Source: an uncultured bacterium (GTDB lineage Bacteria > Bacteroidota > Bacteroidia > Bacteroidales > Bacteroidaceae). From it: a stretch of 35,253 nucleotides of DNA. The stretch spans positions 1 to 35,253 of the forward strand of contig CALZTP010000018.1 of NCBI GenBank assembly GCA_945829115.1, written 5' to 3'. Of the stretch, positions 26,545 to 34,376 are shown one piece after another. Each line of letters begins with the position of its first letter. Position 1 is the stretch's first letter. The notes beneath the pieces were generated by a model. It was not told where the DNA came from. It saw nothing but the letters and a program-made list of their open reading frames with translations, and made no database searches. Both the position numbers and the translations under genes were made by a program.

Positions 26545-26570
26545 TCATCGCAATACTTTTCCAAGGATGG

Positions 26571-26620
26571 GGAATTAAGAATCAAAAGCACTATGTTCAT
26601 GGTTCTTAATTCCTCATTAT
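26571..26620 (+). terminator. Stem-loop after the Lrp gene, probable terminator
   Basis: GGAATTAAGAATC (26571-26583) pairs with GGTTCTTAATTCC (26601-26613), 13 bp with one G-U pair and a 17-nt loop. It is followed only by TCATTATTAG, so it is a weak intrinsic terminator at best. Confidence 0.5.
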
Positions 26621-26653
26621 TAGTTGGTTACAAGAAACACACTACTCTTGATT

Positions 26654-26727
26654 GAAAAAAACACCCGCTTTATACTATATAAAGTAAGAAAAAAACACCC
26701 ACTTGATTATATAAAACAAAAACACCC
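26654..26727 (+). repeat. Three degenerate repeats around AAAAACACCC
   Basis: AAAAACACCC occurs at 26657, 26691 and 26718. The first two units share a longer pattern including TATATAAA. They fill the gap before ATG 26746. Spacing is irregular, 34 and 27 bp. Confidence 0.75.
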
Positions 26728-26745
26728 CTGGGTTACAGAAAGACT

Positions 26746-28416
26746 ATGATAAAAATACCATTGATAGGCATCACTACCGACAGTAGCACAGAAGACTATT
26801 CCGTAAGAAAGAAATACTGCAACCAAGTTTTGGCTGCAGGAGCCTACCCTATTCTCTTACCTCCTGTTTCTGACGTTGAGAAGACAAAAGCATTCCTTGA
26901 CACTCTTGATGGAATTATCTTCACAGGTGGTGGCGACCATAATCCGCTGCTCATGAACGAAGAGCCCGTTCCAGAACTCGGGAATATTAATCCAGAGCGT
27001 GACAGCTTGGAGATTCCACTCTGTCAGGAGGCTTACAAGCGGAATCTGCCTATCCTCGGAATTTGTAGAGGAATACAAACCATCGCCATTGCACTCGGTG
27101 GGCATGTCAAGCAGCATATATCCACTTCTGTGAAGCATAGTCAGAATGCTCCAAAAGATGCTGCCACCCATAGCGTAAAGATAGAGAAAGGAAGCATTCT
27201 CTCTGAGATATATAATAGCGAGACAATCTTTGTGAACAGTTTCCACCATCAAGCTGTTGATAACCCTGGCAGACGTTTCAAAGCTGTTGCTTTTTCTGAA
27301 GACAATATCATAGAAGGAATAGAATCTACTGAATATCACAGTGTTATAGGTGTTCAGTGGCATCCCGAACAACTCCATGAGGAGGGTCTGAAGCTCTTCA
27401 AATGGCTGACAGAAGAGGCAAAGATCTACCGTGAGGCGAAAGAAATTCACAAGGAAATCGTTACCCTCGACTCTCATTGCGACACTCCAATGTTCTTCTC
27501 ACAAAACGTTGACTTTATTAATGGCGACAGCAGAATTCTCTATGATCTTGAGAAAATGAACTGTGGAAGAATAGATGCCGTGACAATGGTTTGCTACCTT
27601 CCTCAACCAAAGCAAGGACAGAAATTCTCTGACGTTTCTCAGTTCGGAATAGAGAGCGAGAAGGAGTATGCGGATATTATATTTGATAAGGTTGAGGAAA
27701 TATGCCGAAATGAAGGTATTGCCAAGGCTGTTTCTTTTGATGAAGTGGTGGAAAATAAGAAAAAAGGCATTCGCTCCATTATGCTTGGAATAGAGAATGG
27801 CATTGCCTTAGAACACGACTTAAAGAATATTCAGCATTTCCATGACAGAGGAATAAAATATATCACTCTTTGCCATAATGGCGACAACGATATCTGCGAC
27901 TCTGCACGAGGAACAGAAACGCATCATGGCGTGTCGGAATTTGGCAAGGAGGTGATTCGTGAGATGAACCGAATAGGCATTGCCGTTGACCTCTCTCATG
28001 CGGCAGAATCGTCTTTCTATGATGCTATAAAACTGTCTGAAAAGCCAATCGTCTGTAGTCATTCAAACTGTCGAGCACTCTGCAACCACCCTCGCAATCT
28101 AACAGACGAACAGATGCGCACGTTGGCGGCTCACAATGGTGTTATGCAGCTCACTCTATATAGTGGATTCCTCAAAGAAAATGGTGAGGCAGATATCACC
28201 GATTTCTTAAACCATCTCTTCCATGCGATAGAAATAATGGGAATAGACCATGTGGGAATAGGTACTGATTTCGATGGTGACGGTGGCGTAAAAGGCTTGT
28301 CATCGGCAGCAGAACTAATGAACATCACAACACAACTCCTTCGACATGGTTTCTCTCAGGAAGAGATAGAGAAAATTTGGGGAAAGAACTGGATAAAGTG
28401 TCTTACTCGGAAATAA
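26746..28416 (+). CDS. Fusion of class-I glutamine-amidotransferase-like hydrolase (PuuD/C26) and M19 membrane-type dipeptidase
   Basis: 556 residues. Residues 1-232 resemble gamma-glutamyl-GABA hydrolase PuuD: TGGGDHNP (60-67), nucleophile Cys107 in LGICRGIQ, and His206/Glu208 in QWHPEQ complete the triad. Residues 236-556 are an M19 renal-dipeptidase-like domain with the whole metal set: His244-x-Asp246 (DSHCDTP), Glu350 (LGIENG), His418 (DLSHA), His439 (VCSHSNCR) and Asp508 (GTDFDGDG). The pair could cut gamma-glutamyl bonds and then the released dipeptides, such as gamma-glutamyl or Cys-Gly-type peptides. No signal peptide is seen, so the enzyme is cytosolic despite the family name. I recall this fusion from other Bacteroidetes, so it is not unique here. 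Confidence 0.92.
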   Translation: MIKIPLIGITTDSSTEDYSVRKKYCNQVLAAGAYPILLPPVSDVEKTKAFLDTLDGIIFTGGGDHNPLLMNEEPVPELGNINPERDSLEIPLCQEAYKRNLPILGICRGIQTIAIALGGHVKQHISTSVKHSQNAPKDAATHSVKIEKGSILSEIYNSETIFVNSFHHQAVDNPGRRFKAVAFSEDNIIEGIESTEYHSVIGVQWHPEQLHEEGLKLFKWLTEEAKIYREAKEIHKEIVTLDSHCDTPMFFSQNVDFINGDSRILYDLEKMNCGRIDAVTMVCYLPQPKQGQKFSDVSQFGIESEKEYADIIFDKVEEICRNEGIAKAVSFDEVVENKKKGIRSIMLGIENGIALEHDLKNIQHFHDRGIKYITLCHNGDNDICDSARGTETHHGVSEFGKEVIREMNRIGIAVDLSHAAESSFYDAIKLSEKPIVCSHSNCRALCNHPRNLTDEQMRTLAAHNGVMQLTLYSGFLKENGEADITDFLNHLFHAIEIMGIDHVGIGTDFDGDGGVKGLSSAAELMNITTQLLRHGFSQEEIEKIWGKNWIKCLTRK

Positions 28417-28433
28417 ATGGGGTATATCATAGA

Positions 28434-28575
28434 TATATTCTGAGTATATCTTGAGTATAAGTTGGATATATCTTAGAAATATCAGAGTAATAACCGTGGA
28501 ATATAAAAGTTATATATGTTATATGCCATAGATATTTCGGATATATAACGGACATATAACGGACAAATAACGGAC
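28434..28575 (+). repeat. 11-bp tandem repeats in two blocks
   Basis: Block 1 (28434-28488) is five degenerate 11-mers: TATATTCTGAG, TATATCTTGAG, TATAAGTTGGA, TATATCTTAGA, AATATCAGAGT. Block 2 (28543-28575) is three: ATATAACGGAC twice and AAATAACGGAC. The 11-base period is close to one helical turn. They lie between the fusion peptidase and the glutaminyl cyclase genes. Confidence 0.85.
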
Positions 28576-28650
28576 ATATGCCCTCTAAAAATCCAGTGAA
28601 CAACCATTTAAATACCATATTAAGATAAACAGAAATACATTAAAACATAA

Positions 28651-29649
28651 ATGAGAAACTTTCTTTTTTTAATACTCACACTTGCTTTCTTCTCTTGCAA
28701 GAACAGTAAGCCAGCAACGGAAGTAGAACAGGCGGCAGGTCTCATTCCTGAGTTCTGTAGTGATTCAGCATATTATTTCTGTAAGAAACAATGCGACTTC
28801 GGACCAAGACCAATGAACACTCCTGCTCACGATAGCTGCACAAACTGGATTGCTCAGGAGTTCAGGAGACACGGTTGTGAGGTGACATTGCAAAAGGCTG
28901 ATATAAAGGCTTTTGACGGCACGCTACTTAATGCCACAAACATCATTGCTTCTTATTCTCCGAAAGGAAAGGATCCAAAAGAGCGAATAATGCTTTGTGC
29001 GCATTACGATACTCGACCTTGGGCAGACAACGACCCAGAGGAGAAAAACCATCATACTCCTATCATTGGTGCAAACGATGGTGGCTCAGGAATTGCTGTG
29101 ATGTTAGAGGTGGCGAGAATTTTGAATATGGCTGACTCGGCGAATGTCGCTGTGGAGTTCGTTTGCTTTGATGCAGAAGATTATGGTACTCCACAATGGT
29201 TTGAGGGAGAGAGCAAAAGGGAAAATCCATGGGCTTTAGGCTCACAATATTGGGCTGAACAATATGCTGCCGACAGTAACGGAAAGGCTATCGATTACGG
29301 AATTCTGCTCGATATGGTTGGAGGAATAGGTGCGAAATTCTATCATGAAGGACTCTCACTACATTTTGCAAAGCAATACGTACAGAAACTGTGGTCGGCA
29401 GCATCAGAAGCGGGATACAGCAGTTTCTTCCCTTCACGAGAAGGGGGCTTTGTAACCGACGACCACCAGCCAATAAACGAGATTGCTCAGATTCCTTGCA
29501 TAGACATCATTGCTCATTATCCAGACTGTGAGCAGTCGTCTTTTGGTCCTGTATGGCATACTGTTGCCGACAATATGGACAATATCTCTAAAGAAACGTT
29601 AGAGGCTGTTGGTCAGACTCTTATATATTACATCTATAACATAAAATAA
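28651..29649 (+). CDS. Type-II glutaminyl-peptide cyclotransferase-like lipoprotein (M28 fold)
   Basis: 332 residues. The signal MRNFLFLILTLAFFSC ends in a lipobox-like FFSC with Cys16, suggesting a lipoprotein. The body is an M28-fold enzyme: AHYDTRPWADND (117-128), GANDGGSG (140-147; Asp143), FDAEDYG (173-179; Glu176), LLDMVGG (219-225; Asp221), TDDHQP (269-274) and VWHTVADN (301-308; His303). The Trp-rich WFEGESKRENPWALGSQYW and the single-zinc set Asp/Glu/His match the mammalian-type glutaminyl cyclases of P. gingivalis, Prevotella and Tannerella rather than aminopeptidases. These convert N-terminal Gln to pyroglutamate on exported proteins after signal cleavage. Its TAA overlaps the ATG of the next gene. 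Confidence 0.85.
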   Translation: MRNFLFLILTLAFFSCKNSKPATEVEQAAGLIPEFCSDSAYYFCKKQCDFGPRPMNTPAHDSCTNWIAQEFRRHGCEVTLQKADIKAFDGTLLNATNIIASYSPKGKDPKERIMLCAHYDTRPWADNDPEEKNHHTPIIGANDGGSGIAVMLEVARILNMADSANVAVEFVCFDAEDYGTPQWFEGESKRENPWALGSQYWAEQYAADSNGKAIDYGILLDMVGGIGAKFYHEGLSLHFAKQYVQKLWSAASEAGYSSFFPSREGGFVTDDHQPINEIAQIPCIDIIAHYPDCEQSSFGPVWHTVADNMDNISKETLEAVGQTLIYYIYNIK

Positions 29650-30251
29650 TGGTTTTACGCATTCTCTACATACTCATTCTCCTTACTTTCTGGACTGGAA
29701 ACATGAAAGCCCAGAACACCACCTTCATACCCACCATAAAGGTGGGAAAGGTGCTCTTAGACAACGATTCTGTGCAGTATGTGGAAATGAATAATGTCTA
29801 TTGCTATCCGCCAAAGGTTTTCAAAGATAAGAAGGAGAGAATTCGCTATAACCGTATGGTGAGAAACGTGAAGAAGGTGTTGCCGATTGCTAAGGAGGTG
29901 AAGATGATCATGATGGAGACCTACGAGTATCTTGTCACTCTCCCTAACGCAAAGGCACGTGCAGAACATCTGAAACTTGTGGAGAAAGGTGTGAAAGAGC
30001 AATACACTCCAAGAATGAAAAGACTTACGCTAACACAGGGAAAACTGCTCATAAAGCTCATTTACCGTGAGTGTAACTCCACTGGTTTTGAACTGATAAA
30101 CGCATTCATCGGACCTTTAAAGGCTGGCTTCTACCAAATCTTTGCTTGGACTTTTGGTGCTTCTCTGAAAAAAACTTACGAGCCAGAAAATAATGCTGAA
30201 GATGCAGAAATAGAACGCATTGCACGACTTGTGGAGGCAGGACAGATATAG
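29649..30251 (+). CDS. DUF4294 protein with signal peptide
   Basis: 200 residues. MVLRILYILILLTFWTGNMKA is a signal peptide, so the mature protein is probably periplasmic or membrane-attached. The rest is charged and helical, and matches the Bacteroidetes DUF4294 family as I remember it (VYCYPPKVFKDKKERIRYNRMVRNVKKVLPIAKE; LTLTQGKLLIKLIYRECNSTGFELI). Function unknown. Its start codon overlaps the stop of the glutaminyl cyclase gene (TAATG), so the two are translationally coupled and may share a role in the envelope. Confidence 0.85.
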   Translation: MVLRILYILILLTFWTGNMKAQNTTFIPTIKVGKVLLDNDSVQYVEMNNVYCYPPKVFKDKKERIRYNRMVRNVKKVLPIAKEVKMIMMETYEYLVTLPNAKARAEHLKLVEKGVKEQYTPRMKRLTLTQGKLLIKLIYRECNSTGFELINAFIGPLKAGFYQIFAWTFGASLKKTYEPENNAEDAEIERIARLVEAGQI

Positions 30252-30380
30252 AATGCATTCATTCCTTTTTTCTTCCTTCTGCAGGGAATAAAAATGTAAC
30301 CTAAAAAATGGGAGAAAATGAGGATAGAAGTTGGTGGACATAATTCTTTTACACCTACTTACCCAAAAAACTTTCAGAAA

Positions 30381-30396
30381 AGTGAAATAATTCACT
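30381..30396. promoter_or_regulatory. 16-bp palindrome upstream of the ychF promoter
   Basis: AGTGAAATAATTCACT is a perfect inverted repeat (6-bp arms, ATAA centre) about 30 bases before the -7 box at 30427, at the upper edge of the -33 region. A possible operator. Confidence 0.35.
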
Positions 30397-30426
30397 GGAA
30401 ACAACACCTTATTTAAAAAAACTTTG

Positions 30427-30434
30427 TAACTTTG
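30427..30434 (+). promoter_or_regulatory. -7 box of ychF
   Basis: TAACTTTG followed by C matches TAnnTTTG; the -33 element is not obvious. Leader about 80 nt to ATG 30523. Confidence 0.6.
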
Positions 30435-30522
30435 CAGAAAATTTTCCTTTCCCCTACCCTATTTAGGGTTTGGAAAGCAGCATATTTTCCAATAAAAAAA
30501 CAAAACAAATTAAAATAGATAC

Positions 30523-31623
30523 ATGGCATTAAAATGTGGTATTGTCGGATTGCCAAACGTAGGCAAATCGACTCTTTTTAACTGTCTGTCAAGCGCAAAA
30601 GCACAGGCAGCAAATTTCCCGTTCTGTACTATAGAACCAAACGTAGGCGTGATAACAGTTCCTGACGAACGACTCACAAAGCTTGCGGAGATAGTGCATC
30701 CAGGACGTATTGTTCCTGCTACCTGTGAGATTGTTGACATTGCAGGACTCGTAAAGGGTGCTTCGAAAGGTGAGGGACTCGGAAACAAATTCCTTGGAAA
30801 TATTCGTGAGACAGATGCAATCATTCATGTGCTCAGATGCTTCGAAGATGAGAATATCACTCACGTGGATGGCACCATAGACCCTATTCGCGATAAAGAG
30901 ATCATAGACACTGAACTGCAGCTGAAAGACCTTGAAACAATCGAGGCTCGATATGCTAAGACTCAGAAGATAGCATCTACTGGAAACAAAGACGCAAAGA
31001 TTGAGTTTCAGGTGCTTACAGCTTATCGTGAGGCTCTACTTGAAGGAAAGAATGCTCGCACTGTCTCTTTCGACAGCAAGGAAGAGCAGGATGCTGCAAG
31101 AAACCTTTTCCTCCTCACCTCTAAGCCTGTGCTCTATGTCTGCAACGTTGACGAGACGGCTGCAAGCACAGGAAATGAATGGACAAAGAAAGTTGAGGAG
31201 TTAGCAAAGGAAGAGGGTGCTGAAGCAATGATTGTTGCGGCTAAGACTGAGGAGGATATTGCTGGTTTCGATAACTATGAAGATAAGCAGATGTTCCTTG
31301 AGGAACTCGGATTAGAGGAGTCTGGCGTTAACCGTCTTATCAAAAAAGCATACGCTCTCCTGAACCTCCAGACATTCATCACTGCTGGAGAAATGGAGGT
31401 GAAGGCATGGACATACAAAAAGGGTTGGAAGGCTCCTCAGTGTGCTGGAGTTATTCACACAGACTTCGAAAAGGGTTTCATTCGTGCTGAGGTTATCAAA
31501 TACGATGACTATATCCAGTATGGTTCTGAAGCTGCCATAAAAGAAGCTGGAAAGATGGGCATCGAGGGTAAGGATTACGTTGTTCAGGATGGTGACATCA
31601 TGCACTTCCGATTCAATGTATAA
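30523..31623 (+). CDS. ychF: Redox-regulated ATPase/GTPase YchF (Ola1)
   Basis: 366 residues, standard length. Obg-family P-loop protein that binds ATP in preference to GTP and associates with ribosomes. G1 is GLPNVGKS (8-15); the switch-II DIAGLVKGASKGEGLGNKFL is conserved, with YVCNVDE in place of NKxD (the hallmark of ATP preference). A coiled coil sits mid-protein, and the C-terminal TGS domain (LNLQTFITAGEMEVKAWTYKKGWKAPQCAGVIHTDFEKGFIRAEV) is complete. Transcribed from its own promoter; lgt follows after about 95 bases. Confidence 0.97.
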   Translation: MALKCGIVGLPNVGKSTLFNCLSSAKAQAANFPFCTIEPNVGVITVPDERLTKLAEIVHPGRIVPATCEIVDIAGLVKGASKGEGLGNKFLGNIRETDAIIHVLRCFEDENITHVDGTIDPIRDKEIIDTELQLKDLETIEARYAKTQKIASTGNKDAKIEFQVLTAYREALLEGKNARTVSFDSKEEQDAARNLFLLTSKPVLYVCNVDETAASTGNEWTKKVEELAKEEGAEAMIVAAKTEEDIAGFDNYEDKQMFLEELGLEESGVNRLIKKAYALLNLQTFITAGEMEVKAWTYKKGWKAPQCAGVIHTDFEKGFIRAEVIKYDDYIQYGSEAAIKEAGKMGIEGKDYVVQDGDIMHFRFNV

Positions 31624-31643
31624 GCCTGAAATATAGATTCTTC

Positions 31644-31670
31644 TGATGGAGTTATTTCTATAATCCATCA
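31644..31670 (+). terminator. Weak stem-loop after ychF
   Basis: TGATGGA (31644-31650) pairs with TCCATCA (31664-31670), a 7-bp stem with a 13-nt loop, without a T-run. It may only attenuate, allowing read-through into lgt. Confidence 0.35.
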
Positions 31671-31719
31671 AAAGAGTCTTTGCTGGTTATCTCATCGAAA
31701 AAGAAAAAATTCTATTGTT

Positions 31720-32715
31720 ATGTTCAACTATATTATCTGGAATCCTGATCTGGTGGCATTGCATCTCGGACCTCTTTCCATAAGATGGTATGCTTTGTGT
31801 TGGATGATTGGTCTGATGTTAGCATATTTCTATGTCCAGAAATTGTATTCCGACCAGAAAATTCCAAACGAGAAATTTGAACCGCTATTCTTGTATTGCT
31901 TCATAGGAGTGCTGTTAGGAGCACGACTCGGACATTGCATATTCTATCAGCCGGAAGACTTCCTGTTCTCTACAAAGGGTTGGTTTGAGATGTTCATTCC
32001 TGTAAAACTCTTTGGAGAAGGGGTCATAGACTCTATCTCTTCTGGACAATGGAAATTCATTGGATATGAAGGACTTGCAAGTCATGGCGGCACTCTCGGA
32101 TTAATGATTGCTTTGCTTCTCTATAGCAGGAAGATAAAGATGAAACTGCTGTTCGTGATAGATGCGGTGGCAATAGCGACTCCAGTTACAGCATGCGCCA
32201 TAAGACTCGGGAACCTTATGAACTCAGAGATTATTGGTAAGCCTACCGACCTTCCTTGGGCGTTCGTCTTTGAGCGTGTCGATACCCTACCCCGACATCC
32301 TGGACAGCTCTACGAGGCAATCGCTTATGCTTTGCTCGCAATCATAATGTATCTTGTCTACAAAAAAACTAATATATCTCCTTCCACTACTACAGTGAGA
32401 ACAGACTTCAAAACAGGAAAGGCGCTTAACAAGGAATCAGAAAACAATTCTCTTGAGATTTCAGAAAATGCCAAGAAGAACTCATCTTCTTCCGTTCCTT
32501 CCTCTTTTCCTAACAAACTCATGGGAACAGGCTTTTATTTTGGACTCTGTCTGCTATATATCTTCACTGCCCGTATTTTCATTGAGCTAACAAAAGAGAA
32601 TCAGGAGGCGTTTGAAGAGGGAATGATCTTGAACATGGGGCAGCTCCTCTCTCTCCCATTCGTCATTCTTGGTGCATTGGCTATGTGGAGAGGATACAAA
32701 ACCAGCAAAAAATGA
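31720..32715 (+). CDS. lgt: Phosphatidylglycerol-prolipoprotein diacylglyceryl transferase Lgt
   Basis: 331 residues, somewhat longer than the usual 270-290. Inner-membrane enzyme that adds diacylglycerol to the lipobox Cys of prolipoproteins. Seen: [18 protein letters not shown] (first helices), [32 protein letters not shown] (catalytic His), the Lgt signature region [34 protein letters not shown] and [13 protein letters not shown] with the late Arg. The extra length is mostly a Ser/Thr/Asn-rich, probably disordered insert at about residues 215-266 before the last helices. Substrates in the window include the lipoprotein glutaminyl cyclase. Confidence 0.95.
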   Translation: MFNYIIWNPDLVALHLGPLSIRWYALCWMIGLMLAYFYVQKLYSDQKIPNEKFEPLFLYCFIGVLLGARLGHCIFYQPEDFLFSTKGWFEMFIPVKLFGEGVIDSISSGQWKFIGYEGLASHGGTLGLMIALLLYSRKIKMKLLFVIDAVAIATPVTACAIRLGNLMNSEIIGKPTDLPWAFVFERVDTLPRHPGQLYEAIAYALLAIIMYLVYKKTNISPSTTTVRTDFKTGKALNKESENNSLEISENAKKNSSSSVPSSFPNKLMGTGFYFGLCLLYIFTARIFIELTKENQEAFEEGMILNMGQLLSLPFVILGALAMWRGYKTSKK

Positions 32716-32798
32716 TTTCTATTGAGGGAATATAGAGTTCATTCCATTGAGGAATTCTTTTCTCTCAAAAGAATTTTCCACATATACATATACGAAAA

Positions 32799-32836
32799 GA
32801 CTCTCTAAGATTTTCACTGTCTTAGGGAGTCTTTTT
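32799..32836. terminator. Bidirectional rho-independent terminator
   Basis: GACTCTCTAAG (32799-32809) pairs with CTTAGGGAGTC (32821-32831), 11 bp with one G-U, followed by TTTTTC and preceded by GAAAA. It can end lgt on the plus strand and the ECF cassette on the minus strand. Confidence 0.88.
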
Positions 32837-32926
32837 CTTCGTTTTTCAATTATTATTTCGAATAAAATTCTTTTGCTTACATATTTTGAAAACAATTCAT
32901 TCGTAAGTATTTTTTACTGTAAATTC

Positions 32927-33322
32927 TTAATTGTCAGTATTTTTCTTAAATACGAGAGTTGAACGAACAATAAAAAATCCTGCCAAAAGCATGATATCGC
33001 CAAAAAGCCATGAAGCACAAGCAAAATAGGTACTGTATTCTTCTATACTTACAATAGGCATAAGAAAAGCTACCCAAGAGATTGTGTCAAAAATGTCTGA
33101 TTTGAAGATACTCTTCATGATTTGCCATAGCTTTTTTTTGTCTGTGAACAGTAGCCAAAATGCCATGAATAGTAGCAATAGCAAGAGTAGCGCACAAGTA
33201 GCCAGTGCAAAAGAAGATACATTCTCAACTCCATATTCAATAACTGCATCAAGCTTAAACCAAAGGCACAATAAAAGTATTACTGCCACAAAAGTCTCTT
33301 TTTTGTATGTTTCTTTATCCAT
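32927..33322 (-). CDS. Small membrane protein with four predicted helices, unknown function
   Basis: 131 residues. Hydrophobic segments lie at about 12-30 (FVAVILLLCLWFKLDAVIEY), 38-60 (FALATCALLLLLLLFMAFWLLF), 78-92 (DTISWVAFLMPIVSI) and 100-120 (CASWLFGDIMLLAGFFIV), with a short Lys-rich linker (TDKKKLWQIMKSIFKSD) between the second and third. No known family recognised. It follows the sigma/anti-sigma pair by 76 bases on the same strand and ends near the bidirectional terminator, so it is probably the last gene of that unit. Confidence 0.75.
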   Translation of the reverse strand: MDKETYKKETFVAVILLLCLWFKLDAVIEYGVENVSSFALATCALLLLLLLFMAFWLLFTDKKKLWQIMKSIFKSDIFDTISWVAFLMPIVSIEEYSTYFACASWLFGDIMLLAGFFIVRSTLVFKKNTDN

Positions 33323-33398
33323 AAATTTAGGTGTGTAGAATTATTGTTAAAAAAATTGTTTTGTAAAATGATTGTATGTATTCTTATTATAAAAATTT

Positions 33399-33704
33399 TT
33401 ATTTTGAAATTTTATTTTCTAAAGGATCATCAAAATCAATTATAGCATCAAGAATAATGCTTATCACAAGTATTGCAGCATACTTCATCTTCCCCCATGC
33501 TGTTTGGTGTTTATGAACAGGAAGTGTTTTACCTTCTATCTTGCGGTTTGTTGCAAAAACTCCCATAACAGCTTTTATCTCAAGAATATCATTTGAGTCT
33601 TCTGTTGTTTCGGAAAGCATTTGCCGAAGTTGAAATTCCTCTTTTTCACTAAGAGTGGCATTAAAATAGCCATCTATTAATTTATGTATATCATTCTTCT
33701 CCAT
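33399..33704 (-). CDS. Short membrane anti-sigma-factor-like protein
   Basis: 101 residues. The N-terminal IHKLIDGYFNATLSEKEEFQLRQMLSET resembles the cytosolic sigma-binding domain at the start of Bacteroidetes anti-sigma factors. One membrane helix follows (about 72-90, KYAAILVISIILDAIIDF) and then only some ten residues, so there is almost no periplasmic part, unlike FecR-type proteins of 300 or more residues. Its ATG overlaps the stop of the sigma gene by one base, so the pair is translationally coupled. It may be a minimal anti-sigma or a truncated remnant. Identification rests mainly on position and the first 30 residues. Confidence 0.65.
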   Translation of the reverse strand: MEKNDIHKLIDGYFNATLSEKEEFQLRQMLSETTEDSNDILEIKAVMGVFATNRKIEGKTLPVHKHQTAWGKMKYAAILVISIILDAIIDFDDPLENKISK

Positions 33705-34186
33705 TAGTTTATACTTTTATAGGTTTCACGAACAATTTTTCTCGCTCTCGACAGTATTTGTCTGGCATTAGCTTCTGTAATGCTCATATTTTCAGCTATT
33801 TCTGTGAAAGAATAACCTTCATAGTCACGCATCCAAAGCACCATACGTTGTGTTTCATTCAAGCGCAATTCTATGATTCTCTTGACAGAAGAAAAGAGTT
33901 CTCGGGTTTCTTGATCAAAGGAATCGTCTGTCGTTTTCTCATTCATTGACGATTGTTCTTTTCGCTCCTCACGTCTTTTAAAATCAATGCTTTGGTTTTT
34001 TACTATCGTAGAAGCTATCATCTCCGTTTGTTGTTGGTCGGGAGGCAGTTTCTTTAGTGTCCATAATTTGCAGAATGCATCTTGAAGAATATCATCTGCC
34101 TCATCTTGCCCAGCAATTTTTTGTGCTGTGGCATGTAAGCGATCTCTAATGCGTGTGAAAATTGTTAGAACGTTGTCTTGTTTCAT
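33704..34186 (-). CDS. ECF-type RNA polymerase sigma factor
   Basis: 160 residues, usual ECF length. Region 2 is DRLHATAQKIAGQDEADDILQDAFCKLWTLKKL (16-48); region 4 is LNETQRMVLWMRDYEGYSFTEIAENMSITEANARQILSRARKIVRET (about 110-156), with its helix-turn-helix. The linker is charged and Ser-rich. It directs polymerase to a small regulon, probably including its own cassette. It is coupled to the anti-sigma-like gene, and an outer-membrane barrel gene lies 190 bases upstream on the same strand. No standard -7 box was found upstream on the minus strand, compatible with ECF-type self-control or read-through. Confidence 0.92.
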   Translation of the reverse strand: MKQDNVLTIFTRIRDRLHATAQKIAGQDEADDILQDAFCKLWTLKKLPPDQQQTEMIASTIVKNQSIDFKRREERKEQSSMNEKTTDDSFDQETRELFSSVKRIIELRLNETQRMVLWMRDYEGYSFTEIAENMSITEANARQILSRARKIVRETYKSIN

Positions 34187-34214
34187 TATTTTATTTTTTT
34201 ATTGAATTTCATTT

Positions 34215-34222
34215 TATCTTTG
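34215..34222 (+). promoter_or_regulatory. Isolated -7-like box on the plus strand
   Basis: TATCTTTG followed by C, without a -33 partner, 6 bases before ATG 34229. It points against the surrounding minus-strand genes; it could be chance or drive an antisense or very short message. Confidence 0.3.
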
Positions 34223-34228
34223 CTCGCC

Positions 34229-34366
34229 ATGGCAATAACAGAGCAAGCTAATAATTGGCAATCACCGATTTCCTTCTCACCTCTGCATAGTTGGATTATA
34301 CTCCACTCTGCATTTGGTTTTACCTCTATTATTTTCTATCTGATTGTTACTAAGTGTTTAACTTAA
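34229..34366 (+). CDS. Possible 45-residue small membrane protein
   Basis: ATG 34229 to TAA 34364-34366 encodes MAITEQANNWQSPISFSPL and then one hydrophobic helix (SWIILHSAFGFTSIIFYLIV). It lies in the 190-bp gap between two minus-strand genes and has a -7-like box directly upstream. There is no family match, and such frames occur by chance in AT-rich DNA. Confidence 0.2.
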   Translation: MAITEQANNWQSPISFSPLHSWIILHSAFGFTSIIFYLIVTKCLT

Positions 34367-34376
34367 GTTGCAATTA

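Noticed and set aside
28434..28575. Possible CRISPR array
   Set aside because: Repeats are 11 bp, directly adjacent and degenerate, without unique spacers; no cas genes in the window.
29550..29580. Sigma-54 promoter-like TGGCAT...TTGC near the end of the glutaminyl cyclase gene
   Set aside because: GG-to-GC spacing is one base short and it lies inside coding sequence.
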